Assembly: GCA_001414485.1 (NCBI GenBank)
Contig: LLEY01000028.1
Location: 124,001 to 188,000, forward strand
Direction: 5' to 3'
Source: Calycina herbarum
Taxonomy: Eukaryota; Ascomycota; Leotiomycetes; Helotiales; Pezizellaceae
DNA: 64,000 bases
Both the position numbers and the translations under genes were made by a program. The notes beneath the pieces were generated by a model. It did not search any database. It was not told where the DNA came from and saw only the letters and a list, made by a program, of their open reading frames with translations. Shown piece after piece: positions 12,978 to 24,159 of this stretch; positions within the stretch are counted from its first letter, which is position 1, and the number at the start of each line of letters is the position of its first letter.

Positions 12978-14838
12978 ACGTGGTTTATTAGTACCCTACG
13001 TATATTAGTACCCTACGTACTTTTCCTCTACTAACTATACTCTAACTTTAACACGCGTTTTCTTAACCGCTCTAAATAGAAATTCAAACGTAAGAAGCAC
13101 GAATTATCTTAGCTATCGAGACTATCTATACAGCTAAAAAGCTAAGTCGTTAGTCCGCTATGAAAATCTATAATATTCTCGAATCTACGCTTCGACTTTG
13201 AATAAACGGTTATACTACTCTTTACGAACGTCTACTACTAAACCTTAAATTAAACAACCTAGAGGAGGAGGTGATTATTCAATATATACTTAATCTAGAT
13301 ATAAGAGGATTTGTGCCCTAGCTAGCTAGTATAGAAGATATAGCGAATTATATCCTTAAATCGTAGAGAGGAAGACGTATTAGTAAGCTCTAGGTATCTC
13401 GATTTATATAACGTCGACTAGAATTCAAGACGCGTTTTAATCGTGTTTACGACTTTTAAAGAGCCTTATACGAAGATCTAGAGCTTATTAGCGCGTGGTT
13501 TTAACTTATAGAGAATATAAGAGTAAAATACAGTGTTTTAGATTATAACTTCTATAACTTCGATAAGACAGGCTTTATAATAGGTATTATAAGCCTAGCT
13601 ATAGTTATTATACGCGCCGATCGACGTAGCAAAGGTAAGGCAGTTTAGCTAGGCAATCGAGAATAGGCTATAATAATTACTTATATAAATAGCAAGGGTT
13701 AAGACGTGCCTCTATTTTTAGTAGTTTAAGAGAAGAATTATCTTAAGAATTAGTATACTAAGAGCGGCCTCCTATACGACTAGGTTATTAAACCTATAAA
13801 TAATAGATAGATAAATAATAAGACAGGTCTAGAATAGCTTTAGCACTTCGATAAGTACACTGCTACTCGTATAAGGGGTCTATATCGAATACTAGTATTA
13901 GATAGATATAAGAGTTACGAATCAGCCGAATTCTAAGAGTATTATAAGGCTTATAATATTATAACTATTTACCTACCTTCTCACTCTTCTTATCTTACCT
14001 AGCTACTCAACGTTAGATGTTTTAGTATATTAAAACAGGTATATAGTCGCTAAATTAAGACTTTTATTAAAGCTTATATTAACTATATTACTAAGGTCGA
14101 GTTCTTTCTTATCTTTAAAGCAGTGTATTTAGAATTAATAACAGCTTAAAACGCCTAGGCTAGATTCCGCAGAGCTGGCTTAGTACCTTTTAATCCCTAA
14201 GCTATGATATTAAAGCTTGATATCCGATTACGAACTCCTATACCTACTAGCCTCTCTTCTATAGACGCCGACTCTTAGGTCTTATAGACCTCTTATAACC
14301 TAACCGATGCTCTTTTATAAATAACTTTGGTTAAGAATTATATTATACGTTATTAAGGAAGCTTGCTAACGCCTATTTTTTAAACAGTTACTACGTTAGT
14401 AAAGGGTATAGAGCGGTTAGTATATAAAGTAACTCTTTTATTAGCAGAGGTCTATACTCTTTAAGTAGTAAATAAAGCCCTTAGTAAGCGTCGCAGAGCT
14501 AAAAAGACTCGGGTCTGTTAAGGAGGTGTACTTACTATAGAGGATACGTAGGACGTATTAGCTTAAAAGGAGGCAGAGGAACAGGCTCGACGCGATAGGC
14601 GTTCTAAGAGAGAGAGGCAAAATAAGGAGTAACTCTCTAGGCGACAGTGTAGCACTTATAGAAAGACTAGTTATAATATACGAACTTGTTAAGAGGCTAT
14701 AGATATATCTAGTTTATTAGATTCTAAGTAGTTTTAGTTAATTTAATATATTATAGTTGTTTAATTATATTCTAAAGTAATAAGGTAGAGGAAAAGTGCG
14801 TAGAGTACTAATATACGCAGAGTACTGATAAACCACGT
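12978..14838 (+). mobile_element. Pogo/Fot1-type transposon, RIP-degraded, copy 2 (1,861 bp)
   Basis: Inverted repeats of about 55 bp at 12978-13034 and 14785-14838, each with two copies of a TTAGTACYCT-like motif, flanked by TA on both sides (12976-12977 and 14839-14840). Decayed transposase on the plus strand: a CENP-B-type DNA-binding segment near 13,250-13,380 (LEEEVIIQYIL is readable), the first catalytic Asp region near 13,560 (NFDKTGF), and a second catalytic region at about 13,890-13,990 (readable SYESAEF and YLPSHSSYL) followed by a CFS-like motif near 14,020. Frames contain many TAG/TAA stops. Not functional. Confidence 0.9.
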
Positions 14839-15560
14839 TATAGTTAGTAATATTATTAATAATAAGCTTTATAAGCCTTAAAAATACTACTTTAAAGAAA
14901 AGAGAGTTAAAAGTATAACAGCTCTCTATAAATATATCAAAAGAAGTACTCGTAGAAAAGTACTTATATTCGAGGAAAACTAAACTAAAGAGAGAAGAGG
15001 AGAGTTAGTACGCTCTGTCTCTATTTATATATACTAAGCGAGACTTCGGTAGAACCTCGGCCCAGTCGTATGTGACTGGGACTGTTATAAAAAGAGAAGT
15101 AAGTAGCTCTCTATATATTCTATATACTAAGTCTCTATACTAATTAACTTATTAAGTTCTCTCCTTTAAGTTAGTAGAAAAGTTAATAAGCTTAACTATC
15201 TGGTTTGTCTATATTAGCTTAGAAGTATCTATAAGTTCTAGCTACTTTAGCTTCTAGTAAAAGAGTCTTTGGTTAGAGAGCTAATATAGTTATAAAGCAA
15301 CGAAATAGGCTTTCTAAAGAGACTATAGAGGCTATAATTAATCTAAGAAGCTAGGGTCTTTATCTAGAAGAAGAGACTAAAGAAGAAAGAAAGAAAGAAG
15401 AGAGAGAAGAAGAATAAAGATATAGACTTTAAGAATAACTACTTTATACTTTAGTTATTTCTTTTAATTTATAGCATACTACTTAGAGTACTACTTAAGT
15501 AGTTATAAGTAACTACTCTACTCTACTTACACTACTCAGAGTACTACTTAAGTACCTGGG
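14839..15560. repeat. Unclassified repeat-like DNA hosting the pogo insertion
   Basis: AT-rich and stop-filled, with no recognisable domain. It contains a purine-rich tract (about 15,370-15,420) and a 7-bp perfect inverted repeat, CCCAGTC/GACTGGG, around 15,064-15,083. Its right edge (about 15,505-15,545) repeats the CTACTCTACTCTACT and TACTCAGAGTAC words that occur, the latter inverted, at about 12,765-12,795 left of the pogo element. The two sides may be one older element split by pogo. Confidence 0.4.
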
Positions 15561-16460
15561 TACTCCTTGCTTACACTGTTGGCGATTCAGCCTCGACAAT
15601 AAAATTCTTATGTCTATATATCTTGCCAGTTCGGAGGAGATTGGATTTTTTGACCTACATAGGATTTTTTGGAAATTTGTTCACAAAACAATTTACCCAG
15701 GCGATCTTGAGTTTTCACATGGTCTTTCTTCTTCGCAAGGCAATTATATGTCTAATCCCGCAATAGGTGATAGACAAATTGTTTGATCGATGATTCTTAC
15801 TACTCGCTTTGCCCAAGTAGATTAAGAAAGCAACTGGCAAAAAAATAAAATACTAAATACTGTCCATCTTTGCTCCTGTACTTGAAGGTGTTCTCCCAAC
15901 CCCTCAATTATTTCCAGGCGAGCAGGTTCCCAGCCTCCCCTATTAATTAACCGACCTACCCGAACACCCTGCTACACCTCTGTCAAAAAGAGAAGCTGGG
16001 GAGTAAGATTGAAAAAAGCGAGCTTCGATTGATATCGCTCTATCGGACAGCCGACTTGGGCCATCAATGGAACTGGCCTATAAAGGATATCAAGGAAAGG
16101 TTCTTGGAACTTAATTTGTGGAAAATCCAACAACACTTGAGGAGAACGAGAATTATCAACACTTGTTTCTCCTAAACTGTCGATGCGAGGCCTGTAGACA
16201 TGATGAAAGGTTGTGGTGTTGGTGAGAATTAAAGCAAATCGCGGGGTCGAGAAGTTGAGGGACGCGATTTCTAGACAGGGAGGTCACCAGGTTACCTGGT
16301 GGTCGTTCCTTTTTTGACAGGAGGCAGGAGCGACCCACGCTTGCTAGGTAGTTTTAGAGAAGATGAGGAGCGTTCTCAGCCAATACGCAACTTAGTAGAA
16401 TAATGTGAGAACTACTTGATCTTACACAATACACAAACTAGACCATTTTTCCTACAGTAA
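15561..16460. other. Intergenic, RIP island ends here
   Basis: Base composition and CA/TG frequency become normal at about 15,560-15,600. No convincing gene or RNA is visible. Confidence 0.5.
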
Positions 16461-17743
16461 TCAATCACTCTCTGACTGATCACTTTGAAGGTCGATATGT
16501 CCTGCCGCTTCGACACCCTCAACCAAAGATCCACCACCTTCAATCTTTTCGGCTGTACTTGTAGAAGTAAAGGTGGTTTCCTGTTCAGTCGAAATTTTGG
16601 AATGGCGGTAAATTCTCAAGAGTTGGATCTTTCTCGTATGCTGTAACTCAGGCTGACTTTTCAGGATGCCCCAAGCAGTTCCAGTATAGAATTTGGGAGA
16701 CCAGTGGTTCCGCTGGCAAATGCCATCGCGTTGACCCTGGCACCGCTCTATCTCCAAGTAGGAATCAGGCTCAAGTTTGGCGGGATCTAACTCTAGATCC
16801 AAAAGAGCTGCGTGTAGTCTATTGTCGTCTTCGCGTTGAGGATCACAAGAGAATTCAGATGGTAGGTATAGCAGGATGGTAGCAATGAATCCCTTGTCTA
16901 GCAAAGATATGAGTTTAATGATAGCCTTGTTATTCGACTTCAACATCCAAGTTGCGGCCGCCCATCAAACCTCAACTACCTTGAGTTGAGGGAGTCGGCG
17001 TTCAAGAAATGAAAAGAGCGAGGGGGTTTCTGGTTGCGGAAAAGCTGTTTTAAACCATTTCGATAGCTCATACATATCACCTCCGGCAATAATGAGAGAG
17101 CGAACTCTATCAATGACTTCGTGTGGTAGGGATTCGAGGAAGTTTATCAAGACATCGCCATCACAACGCAACACGAAATCAACCCTTGTTTGACACAGCT
17201 CCAAGAATCCAGGCGTTGGGGTTTGAGCAAAAAGTCCGTCAGCCGTTTCTGTATTTGCGCGCACAAGTTCCGTGACTTCTAACAACCGTGAGACCGACTC
17301 GCAGTATATTTGTCTGTTGACGCAAAGTAAAGGTAGATGGTAGTAGGTAACTGAACCCTGAGTCCATCCGTGATCTTCTTCTTCGTCTGATTCTGAACAG
17401 GATACCGGACGGGGAGAATGTGAGCCGGAAGCTGAATCTGAGTTTGAGTCGGAATCTGGCTCGAAATCTGAGGTTGGACTGCGGTTCTGAAGCATGATGT
17501 TCACTCTGATATCCAGGGCAAAGTCGTATATTTTCTGACGGAGCTCGAGGGGGAGTAGGAGTAGTGGGGATTCTGTGGCTGGGAAACTGTGAAACTGAAT
17601 TTAGCTGATGCCTAGAAACAGATATCACAGAGAGGAGGGGATACTAACGGCGAAGACTGGTACTTTTCTGCTTTCTTTTCGAGGTACCGCTGCCCTCCTA
17701 CAGTTCTGGGTACAAAGCTGGGATAGGACGTGTAATCTGCCAT
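16461..17743 (-). pseudogene. Fungal F-box-like (LPLELRQKIYDFAL-type) protein gene with in-frame stop
   Basis: Exon 1 is 17743-17649 (start MADYTSYPSF); an intron at 17648-17587 (62 bp, GTTAGT to ACAG) joins in frame to exon 2 from 17586. The joined protein has the ELRQKIYDFAL motif typical of large families of F-box-like/DUF7730-type proteins in leotiomycetes and their relatives, an acidic Ser/Asp/Glu-rich insert, and the usual LLCVNRQIYCES segment. A TGA at 16965-16967 ends the frame after VVEV, yet the same frame continues without another stop for about 167 codons to 16,461 and reads like the C-terminal half. Either the gene is inactivated by one nonsense change or the protein is about 240 residues with a useless downstream frame. 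I favour a pseudogene. Function is unknown. Confidence 0.6.
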
Positions 17744-18743
17744 TTTGTCGACAAGTTCTGGTTGTGCTGAAAGGCTGGAATCGACGATACGAAATTCGAA
17801 GGGAAGATGGTTGATGTAGCAGAGAGAGTCCAGTCGAGGTTGGGTGGAGATGAGGAGGCAGGGGTGGCACGAAATCCGGAAAAGTGATGTATTGAACGTG
17901 GACAGAGAATCCCAGAACGAGACCAAGTTACTGTCTAATATGCAGGATGAGGATAAAGGAACTTGCATTTGAAAGGGACGCTATCTTGAATCCTACAGAG
18001 TCTGCTTAAAAGGCGTTATGTCCTGCTTGACATGCAACGAAGTATTGAAAGATTCTTAGAGTCTCAACCAACTCTCACTCACACAATTCTGAAGAACTTC
18101 CCTTACACCAATATCCGTCCTCAATGAGTACCCTGATGCCATCCACGAACTTCCTGAAACTTCTCAGACCCAACCCGCTCACCAGCGAATGGCCTGATCA
18201 AATTCCAGATTCCAGATTTTGGTTGTCGTGGGTTGCTTAGTCGTCTTGGTTAGCCGAAAAGGCAAGCGTCACAGCCTTCTTGGACAGCCTTGCCTTGCAT
18301 CTGGTAAGTGCGTGAAACTGTTCTCACTAAAAGGACCCAGATATAATTCTTTGAGATGTGTCAACTATGCAAGGAAATTCGAGGCTCGGTACAATGGATT
18401 TGCATGAGAAACTCCTTGGAGAACTGCGAGTTTATGCTTGTAACTAGTAGATAATACTACGCAATCACAGCTCCCCTTCATCATTTGGAGCACGTCTTCG
18501 ATATAGGACTCTATGTCATCGTTAATTGTATACTTGAGAAACTAAATTATTTTAAAAGTTCAGTAATGGGTTCAAAATCGAAGTATCTCAAGGCCTACAA
18601 AGCATCTAGATGTTCAAAAGGTATAAACCCGAGCAATTGTTTGGTATTCCTTGTCGTTTGAGTTTAATAAAATTCGGGCATTGTAATATAGGATGTTATT
18701 TGCGTCTATAAAAACAATCGTACTAAAAGGTCGAAACAAATTC
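17744..18743. other. Intergenic, about 1 kb
   Basis: Only short frames without coding character. No RNA gene or repeat is visible. Confidence 0.5.
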
Positions 18744-19790
18744 TCAAAACGTATTCGACCTCGCGTATGGATCATCACGTCTCCGTCTTTCCCTGCTTCC
18801 ACGAACGGAGCCATGGGTTGAAGTACGCGGAGAATCAACAGCACCACCATCCAGCAATTTCCTCAGCCTCGACCCTCCTTCTTTCCATCCCGCTTTCTGG
18901 GCCGGAGTCTTCCCCTGCAAATCTCTCATCTGAGGATCCGCTCCCGCATCCAACAACATCCTCAAAGATTTCTCTTTCAAACTCGAACTAACATGGCCCA
19001 TCAGATAAACACCCTCAACAGCACGATGCAGCACCCCCAATCCTCGCTTATCTCTCGCGTCAATATTAGCACCTCTCTTCAACAACATCTTTATCATATC
19101 CAAATGGCTATGTCTCGCAGCAACCAACAAAGCCGTACCACCTTTCACATTCCTGGCTTCGATATCAGCTCCGTTTTCCAGAAGACATCTGCCTGTGTTT
19201 GCGTGGCCTGTCCGGGCGGCGATAATGAGTGCCGTATCGCCCGCTCCATCTCTGTGATCTACATCTGCATCAAAAGGCAGCAGGAGCCTCACAATGTCCA
19301 GTCTTCCCGTTTTCGCGGCAGCCATGAGAGGTGTATCCCGGCCCTTGATACAGATATCTGGATCCGCTCCAGATTCCAGGAGTAACTTTGCTGTTTTCCG
19401 ATGATCATTCGTTACAGCAGCCGCCAAGGGCGTCGTTCCATCAGCCCAATTATCCAGATATCGTTTTCGGAATTGTAAAGTGGTTTCCCCATTTTTGGTA
19501 TGGTGACGGTGGGAGTGGGTGTTCAAGGGTGGTGGTGTGTTTAACAGTATGTCGAGGACGTTCAGTCGTCCTTTTATAGCTGCAGCAACTAAAGCGGGGG
19601 TACGATTTATTGCGGGGTCTTTGGAGAGAAGTGCGTCGATAGTTGCAATATCATTTGAACTCGCAGCTGTCGCGAGATCGTGGGAGGGTGAAGTTGTCTT
19701 TTGGGACAGGTAATTGATTCCTTCTTTCGCGATCAGAGGTCCGACCTCTTTTGCGACGACAGGACCGAGTGTTTTGACAAGCTCATTCAT
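18744..19790 (-). CDS. Ankyrin-repeat protein, 348 residues
   Basis: A single exon from ATG at 19790. About residues 30-300 hold seven or so ankyrin repeats, recognisable by GxTPLxxAxxxxxxxxxxLLLxxGAD: examples are DGTTPLAAAV, RDTPLMAAAKTGRLDIVRLL, DTALIIAARTGHANTGRCLL and GTALLVAARHSHLDMIKMLL. The first repeats are degenerate, with a His-rich insert near residues 88-98. The N-terminus (VKTLGPVVAKEVGPLIAKEG) is amphipathic, without a signal peptide. The C-terminus is basic and Ser/Arg-rich. Ankyrin repeats mediate protein binding; the partner is unknown. A cytoplasmic or nuclear location is inferred from the absence of targeting signals. Confidence 0.85.
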   Translation of the reverse strand: MNELVKTLGPVVAKEVGPLIAKEGINYLSQKTTSPSHDLATAASSNDIATIDALLSKDPAINRTPALVAAAIKGRLNVLDILLNTPPPLNTHSHRHHTKNGETTLQFRKRYLDNWADGTTPLAAAVTNDHRKTAKLLLESGADPDICIKGRDTPLMAAAKTGRLDIVRLLLPFDADVDHRDGAGDTALIIAARTGHANTGRCLLENGADIEARNVKGGTALLVAARHSHLDMIKMLLKRGANIDARDKRGLGVLHRAVEGVYLMGHVSSSLKEKSLRMLLDAGADPQMRDLQGKTPAQKAGWKEGGSRLRKLLDGGAVDSPRTSTHGSVRGSRERRRRDDPYARSNTF

Positions 19791-21649
19791 GCTTTTATAT
19801 TTGGTGTTTATGGTGGGTTTGGGTCAGGTACGGAGTATAAGTGCGTAGTGATCAAGGCGGGGCTTACGGTTTGATCGGTTTATGAATATATCTTAAAACC
19901 TTGAACATTGGTACCCAAAGTACCCCCAAAGTGGCGAACATCGTCATCACACCACTTTTTGGTCACCTCTTAAGAAGGCCGCGGGTGGCCGCCTTCCTAT
20001 GACAGGCCTGGGCATCCCACGCGGACACGTCAAAATCCCCACGAGATCTTGGGCCAATCACAGATTAGCCAAGTCTCTGTACTGCGCGATGCTACTCTGT
20101 TGCGGGGAGTTCTTTTGTAAGGTGCAGAACGATGTTTTGGGTATTAAGATCTAGATCGATTTTGGAAAGAGATTGGCGTACGATTGAGATATCTCTGCCG
20201 ATCCAGGAGAATTTCCAACTTCCGAAGTTGGAAGGTCTAGCCAATAAGCGAGCACCACATCATCATTTTAACCGACTTCAGATCGCAGTAAGATTCTTTC
20301 TCCCTGCATGCCATCGTACTGCCGATCACCGAGTATTGTAACACAAGAAGTCTAGACAATCATCGACAGAGAATCGGGAGACATTGCGTTTCGAGTCAGC
20401 TGATCCCTCCCCCCGTTTTCGTCAACCATTGACATGTCAACTGTGTATTTTATACCGATAGTTTTGTTTCGTGAAAGCTCTTACTCCTTCCTGGTACTAT
20501 ATACTCAAATAAAGTGGCCCCTTATGAAACGTACACGAAGTATGAGCAATTAAGGATAGAGAATTCCCCACTCGTATGCAAATAACATTTACTGCAAGCC
20601 TAACACAACTCCATTTTTCCTTGACCAAATCAAATGTATACTTCTTCCCTTCAAATGTGTCGTCATCTCACGCCTAATTTCCACTTCTGGTGTTCCTCCC
20701 CTTCTCTTTCGACGAAGTGTATGTGCAGTATGACCTGCATGTAAGCATTGGCGTGTAAAACGTTTAAAAAGATGCCAGCATATCTCCATCGGTACTCGGA
20801 ATATGTATAGTGACGTAAATGGCAAACCTGTCGTGTCTGTGTAGCGAACCAGCTGTACCATGCCATCGTGACTCTCACAAGAGAAAGAACTCATCGTCAT
20901 GTACTGACAAGACAACTGGCGAAATTTGCCACGACAACTGAGGGAGTAGCGAGACAAAATAGAAATGACCGATTCCCATGAAGTTCTGGATTTATATTGG
21001 AGACAGGATTATGGCCTCTAGTCGACGATTAAGTTCTCATGGAATCAGCTCATGTAGCCAAGGTACGTAATTACCCAGTCCTATCGCCTGGAATATAAGT
21101 TCTCTTCTCTCGAATAAGTGTTATATCATGGCCACACATAAGAGATTAAAGAAGGCTCAAACCTGTTAAAACCCCAACACCCTCCATGATTCGAGACTTT
21201 GCGAAAATAGGCCATGTCCACGAAGTGAAGAAACAAAAAGAAAACAATGATCTCGAACAAACAAATTACACCCCATTAAAGATTCAAAAACGAAGTATTG
21301 GTTATGTTAGCCGCAACTCCCTCTTCTATTTGTCTCGCCTCCAGGGCCGAGAAAGCGAGAGTGTGTTATGTATTCCCAGGAGAATCCATAAAACTTAGTA
21401 ACTCCAATAAATCAAAAATGTGAGGGAAATCGTCAAGAACAAACAAAGCAGAAAATTTAAAAGATCATATGCTTCACTGATTCCATGACGCAAAGCACAC
21501 AAACAACAGTGAATATGCTAAAACCCTGCATAAACACACTTTTAAGTTGCCCATACCCCCCGCCATGCCCTAGCCAGTATCACCCCTCACCCAGAACGCC
21601 AATAATCTCTTTCCCAAAGCCCTGCAGAAAACGGCATTTATCAAACGAA
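19791..21649. other. Intergenic, about 1.9 kb
   Basis: Contains only short frames; a 122-codon minus frame at 20589-20957 lacks family resemblance and is not called. It probably includes the ankyrin gene promoter (right of 19,790) and the NMD3 3' region (left of 21,650). Confidence 0.45.
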
Positions 21650-23272
21650 TCATGGCTCCATATGCGCAATCTGAAGTTCATCAAACTCATCCAGCAACTC
21701 CTCCATATCAATATGCGGCGTCTCATCCTCCTCCCCATCATCCGTCTCCACCACACTCATAGCCTCAGCATCCTTCTTAGCCTGCTGCTGCGCCTTATAA
21801 AGAGCCATCGTAGCCCTCAATTCAGCATCCTCCTCCACATCCCTCAAAAACATCTCATAATCATTATCCATCTTGACCTGATCGGATTTCTTCGGTAGCA
21901 AGTCTCCATCATCTCTCGTCATACGCTTGAGTCTCCAAGAACGGTTCTTGGACTTTCTCTTTCGGGCATAGAATTTCTTGACTAACAGGACGTCGGGAAT
22001 TTGGGACGAGTAGGTGTTAGATTCTTCTAAGGCGTCGTATTGGGGACTGTTGAAATTGGTTCCGGTTAACATATATCCCATAACTGAGTCTCCGGGGTGT
22101 AACACGTTTCCGAGATGTGTCCGGGTATAGTAGGTCTTGTCGTTTGATCCAAGATCTGATGCGCGAGCCACTGTTGCCTCTGCCAGTAGCCATTTTCCTT
22201 TTTGTCCTCCGATAGGCTCGATATCCATAACAACAAATTCAACCAGCTCTTGAACGTCGGCAAGGGATGTGAAAGGTGCACGCCAGTAGATGGGAGTGCT
22301 GATATCTGCTGTTTGAAGTGTTTGTGGGTCGAGGATGTTGATCGTGGTACCGATTTTATAGCATAGTCCAAGTGGGGAAATGTTACCGATTTGTCGTGCT
22401 AACTTTATAGGTATTGCCACCAAATCATCTTTGCAAATTGGGACCAGACTGACGGAGTATGAGAATTTGTATGACTTGGTTGAGGTATGAATATCCATCG
22501 AAATGAGTTCTTGAGATTTTTTACTTTGAACGGGCGCTACTGAGTGCAAGAAGTCGACGAATTTTTCTGCCGTGTTCCGGTGTGCGTAATAGAAATCCAA
22601 CCCGTCCTTGACTTCCTTGATGTTGATTGTGTCTTTGTGTGCACCGTGCTTGAGAATGAGTTGTTCGAGGTATAGAAAAGTTCTCTTGTGTGGAACCTTT
22701 TGTCGAACTTGTACGCACGCTCGCCATGTATTTGCCGTGTACGATTTCGCGCAATCGGGACATTGTTGGTAAGCCACCACATATTCCACCTCAAATGCCT
22801 GCTGCAACACAACCCCCTCGGAGACGGAATCTTGGATGGTGAGCTTGACTTTGACTCTTCGAGAATGCGGCTCCGTCCAAATGAAACTTGCGTCGATAAT
22901 CCGGACCTTGTGCAAACCTCGTAATTTCTTCAGACAAAGGGCGAGGAGTTCTCGGGATTCGAGGGCGGCGACAATCCAACTGGTGGGGGGTAATAGCCAT
23001 CGTTCGCAATCTCTGCAGAAATGAAGGGTCGCCTCGCGCTGGATTCCACCTGAGACATCTATCGTGAGCTTGACGCAGTCGTAGCAGAGAGCGCCTGCAG
23101 AGGTGGTTCCGTCGATGGGAGCGCCGCAGTTGCAGCAGAGAATACTAAAGAGGGGGAGTTAGCTATTTCAACTTCATGCGGAAACCTTGTGCTCAACTTA
23201 CGTGGCATTCGTCTGCTCGCCTCTAATCTGGGGTGCAATAGACACCGGGGCATCGATATCCATGGCCGACAT
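21650..23272 (-). CDS. NMD3: NMD3, 60S ribosomal subunit nuclear export adaptor
   Basis: Exon 1 is 23272-23202 (MSAMDIDAP start), an intron lies at 23201-23145 (57 bp, GTAAGT to TTTAG), and exon 2 is 23144-21650, giving 521 residues, the usual length of fungal NMD3. The N-terminal part has the family's paired zinc motifs: CCNCG, CYDC, CRDC and, further on, CPDC. The central region matches NMD3 strongly (HKRTFLYLEQLILKHGAH, KEVKDGLDFYYAHR, PVQSKKSQELISMDIH). The acidic C-terminus (ETDDGEEDETPHIDMEELLDEF) carries the leucine-rich export-signal region. NMD3 binds the pre-60S particle and recruits the export receptor Crm1. It is divergent from the TauD gene, 887 bp apart; two CACGTG boxes lie upstream (23554-23559, 23578-23583). 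Confidence 0.96.
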
Positions 23273-24159
23273 GTTTGGGGTGTTCTTGGGTATTCTGTTT
23301 CTCGTGAAGCTACGGTGTTTGCTCTGTCTCGATAAGAAAAATGTTGGAAAATATTGCCCCGCGATTATGACCGCACCAGGGAATAGCCGAGATAGACTTG
23401 CTCAGCAACGCCACCAAAGAGTCACGATTTAATAATCCGTACTTGGTAAGGTAGGGCTCGGTTTAGAAGCTCTCGGTAGGGCTGGAATTATCTAGCTCCC
23501 CTTTTCTTTTGATTATTTAGCTTCATCCCAGGTTGTTCAGAAAAAGGCATTATCACGTGACTGGCGTACTCTATATTCACGTGTGTAAGTTCCCCCACCA
23601 TTGTGGAGACAACTTCCAGTTTGAGATGTCCATAAAGGAGTTCAAAGAGGAAAAGATTTAAAAACGAGTACGAGCGAGTCAGCTAGCGTGGAATTGGCAG
23701 GCATGGTTATTGGTCATGTTAGTTGAACACAATTGGGGCAACTTCTCCGAGTAATCAGAGGACACGATAGGTATTTCATGTTGTGATATTGAGAATAATT
23801 GCATCATTTTTTAGCGTCACCAATAGTAAAGGCGTACCCTCGTAAAACAGGTAGAAATATAGAATTGATACTTATAATTTGTCTTCTCCGTCGCCGGATA
23901 TCCATCTTCACTGCTATCTCAAACAGTTGCCCGCCAATGAAGTTCGGGAATCTGTGAGTGTGTAAAGTATGTTTATCGGTAACCACCTATATATGCCTCA
24001 AAGAGGGGTTGTTTGGCTACCCGATCGGCAACTTGCTGAAGACGCAATACCTACCTGGGCAACCTTTAATGGGGGTACAGTCATATAAAGAAGTGGCGTT
24101 GCCTCGTCAAGCTGGAAACCCCCCTCCAAAACCCCCATTTCCAAAGCAAATCTGCAGCC
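23273..24159. promoter_or_regulatory. Divergent intergenic region NMD3 / TauD dioxygenase
   Basis: An 887-bp space between two start codons. Two perfect CACGTG palindromes at 23554-23559 and 23578-23583 (the first as TCACGTGA) are the only clear candidate sites; CACGTG is bound by Cbf1-type bHLH factors in fungi. No gene is visible inside. Confidence 0.4.

Noticed and set aside
16965..16967. TGA as a selenocysteine or programmed readthrough codon
   Set aside because: Fungi of this group lack selenocysteine use, and the following TGG is not a known strong readthrough context.
20589..20957. 122-codon minus-strand open frame
   Set aside because: No family resemblance and no clear start context; composition is like non-coding DNA.
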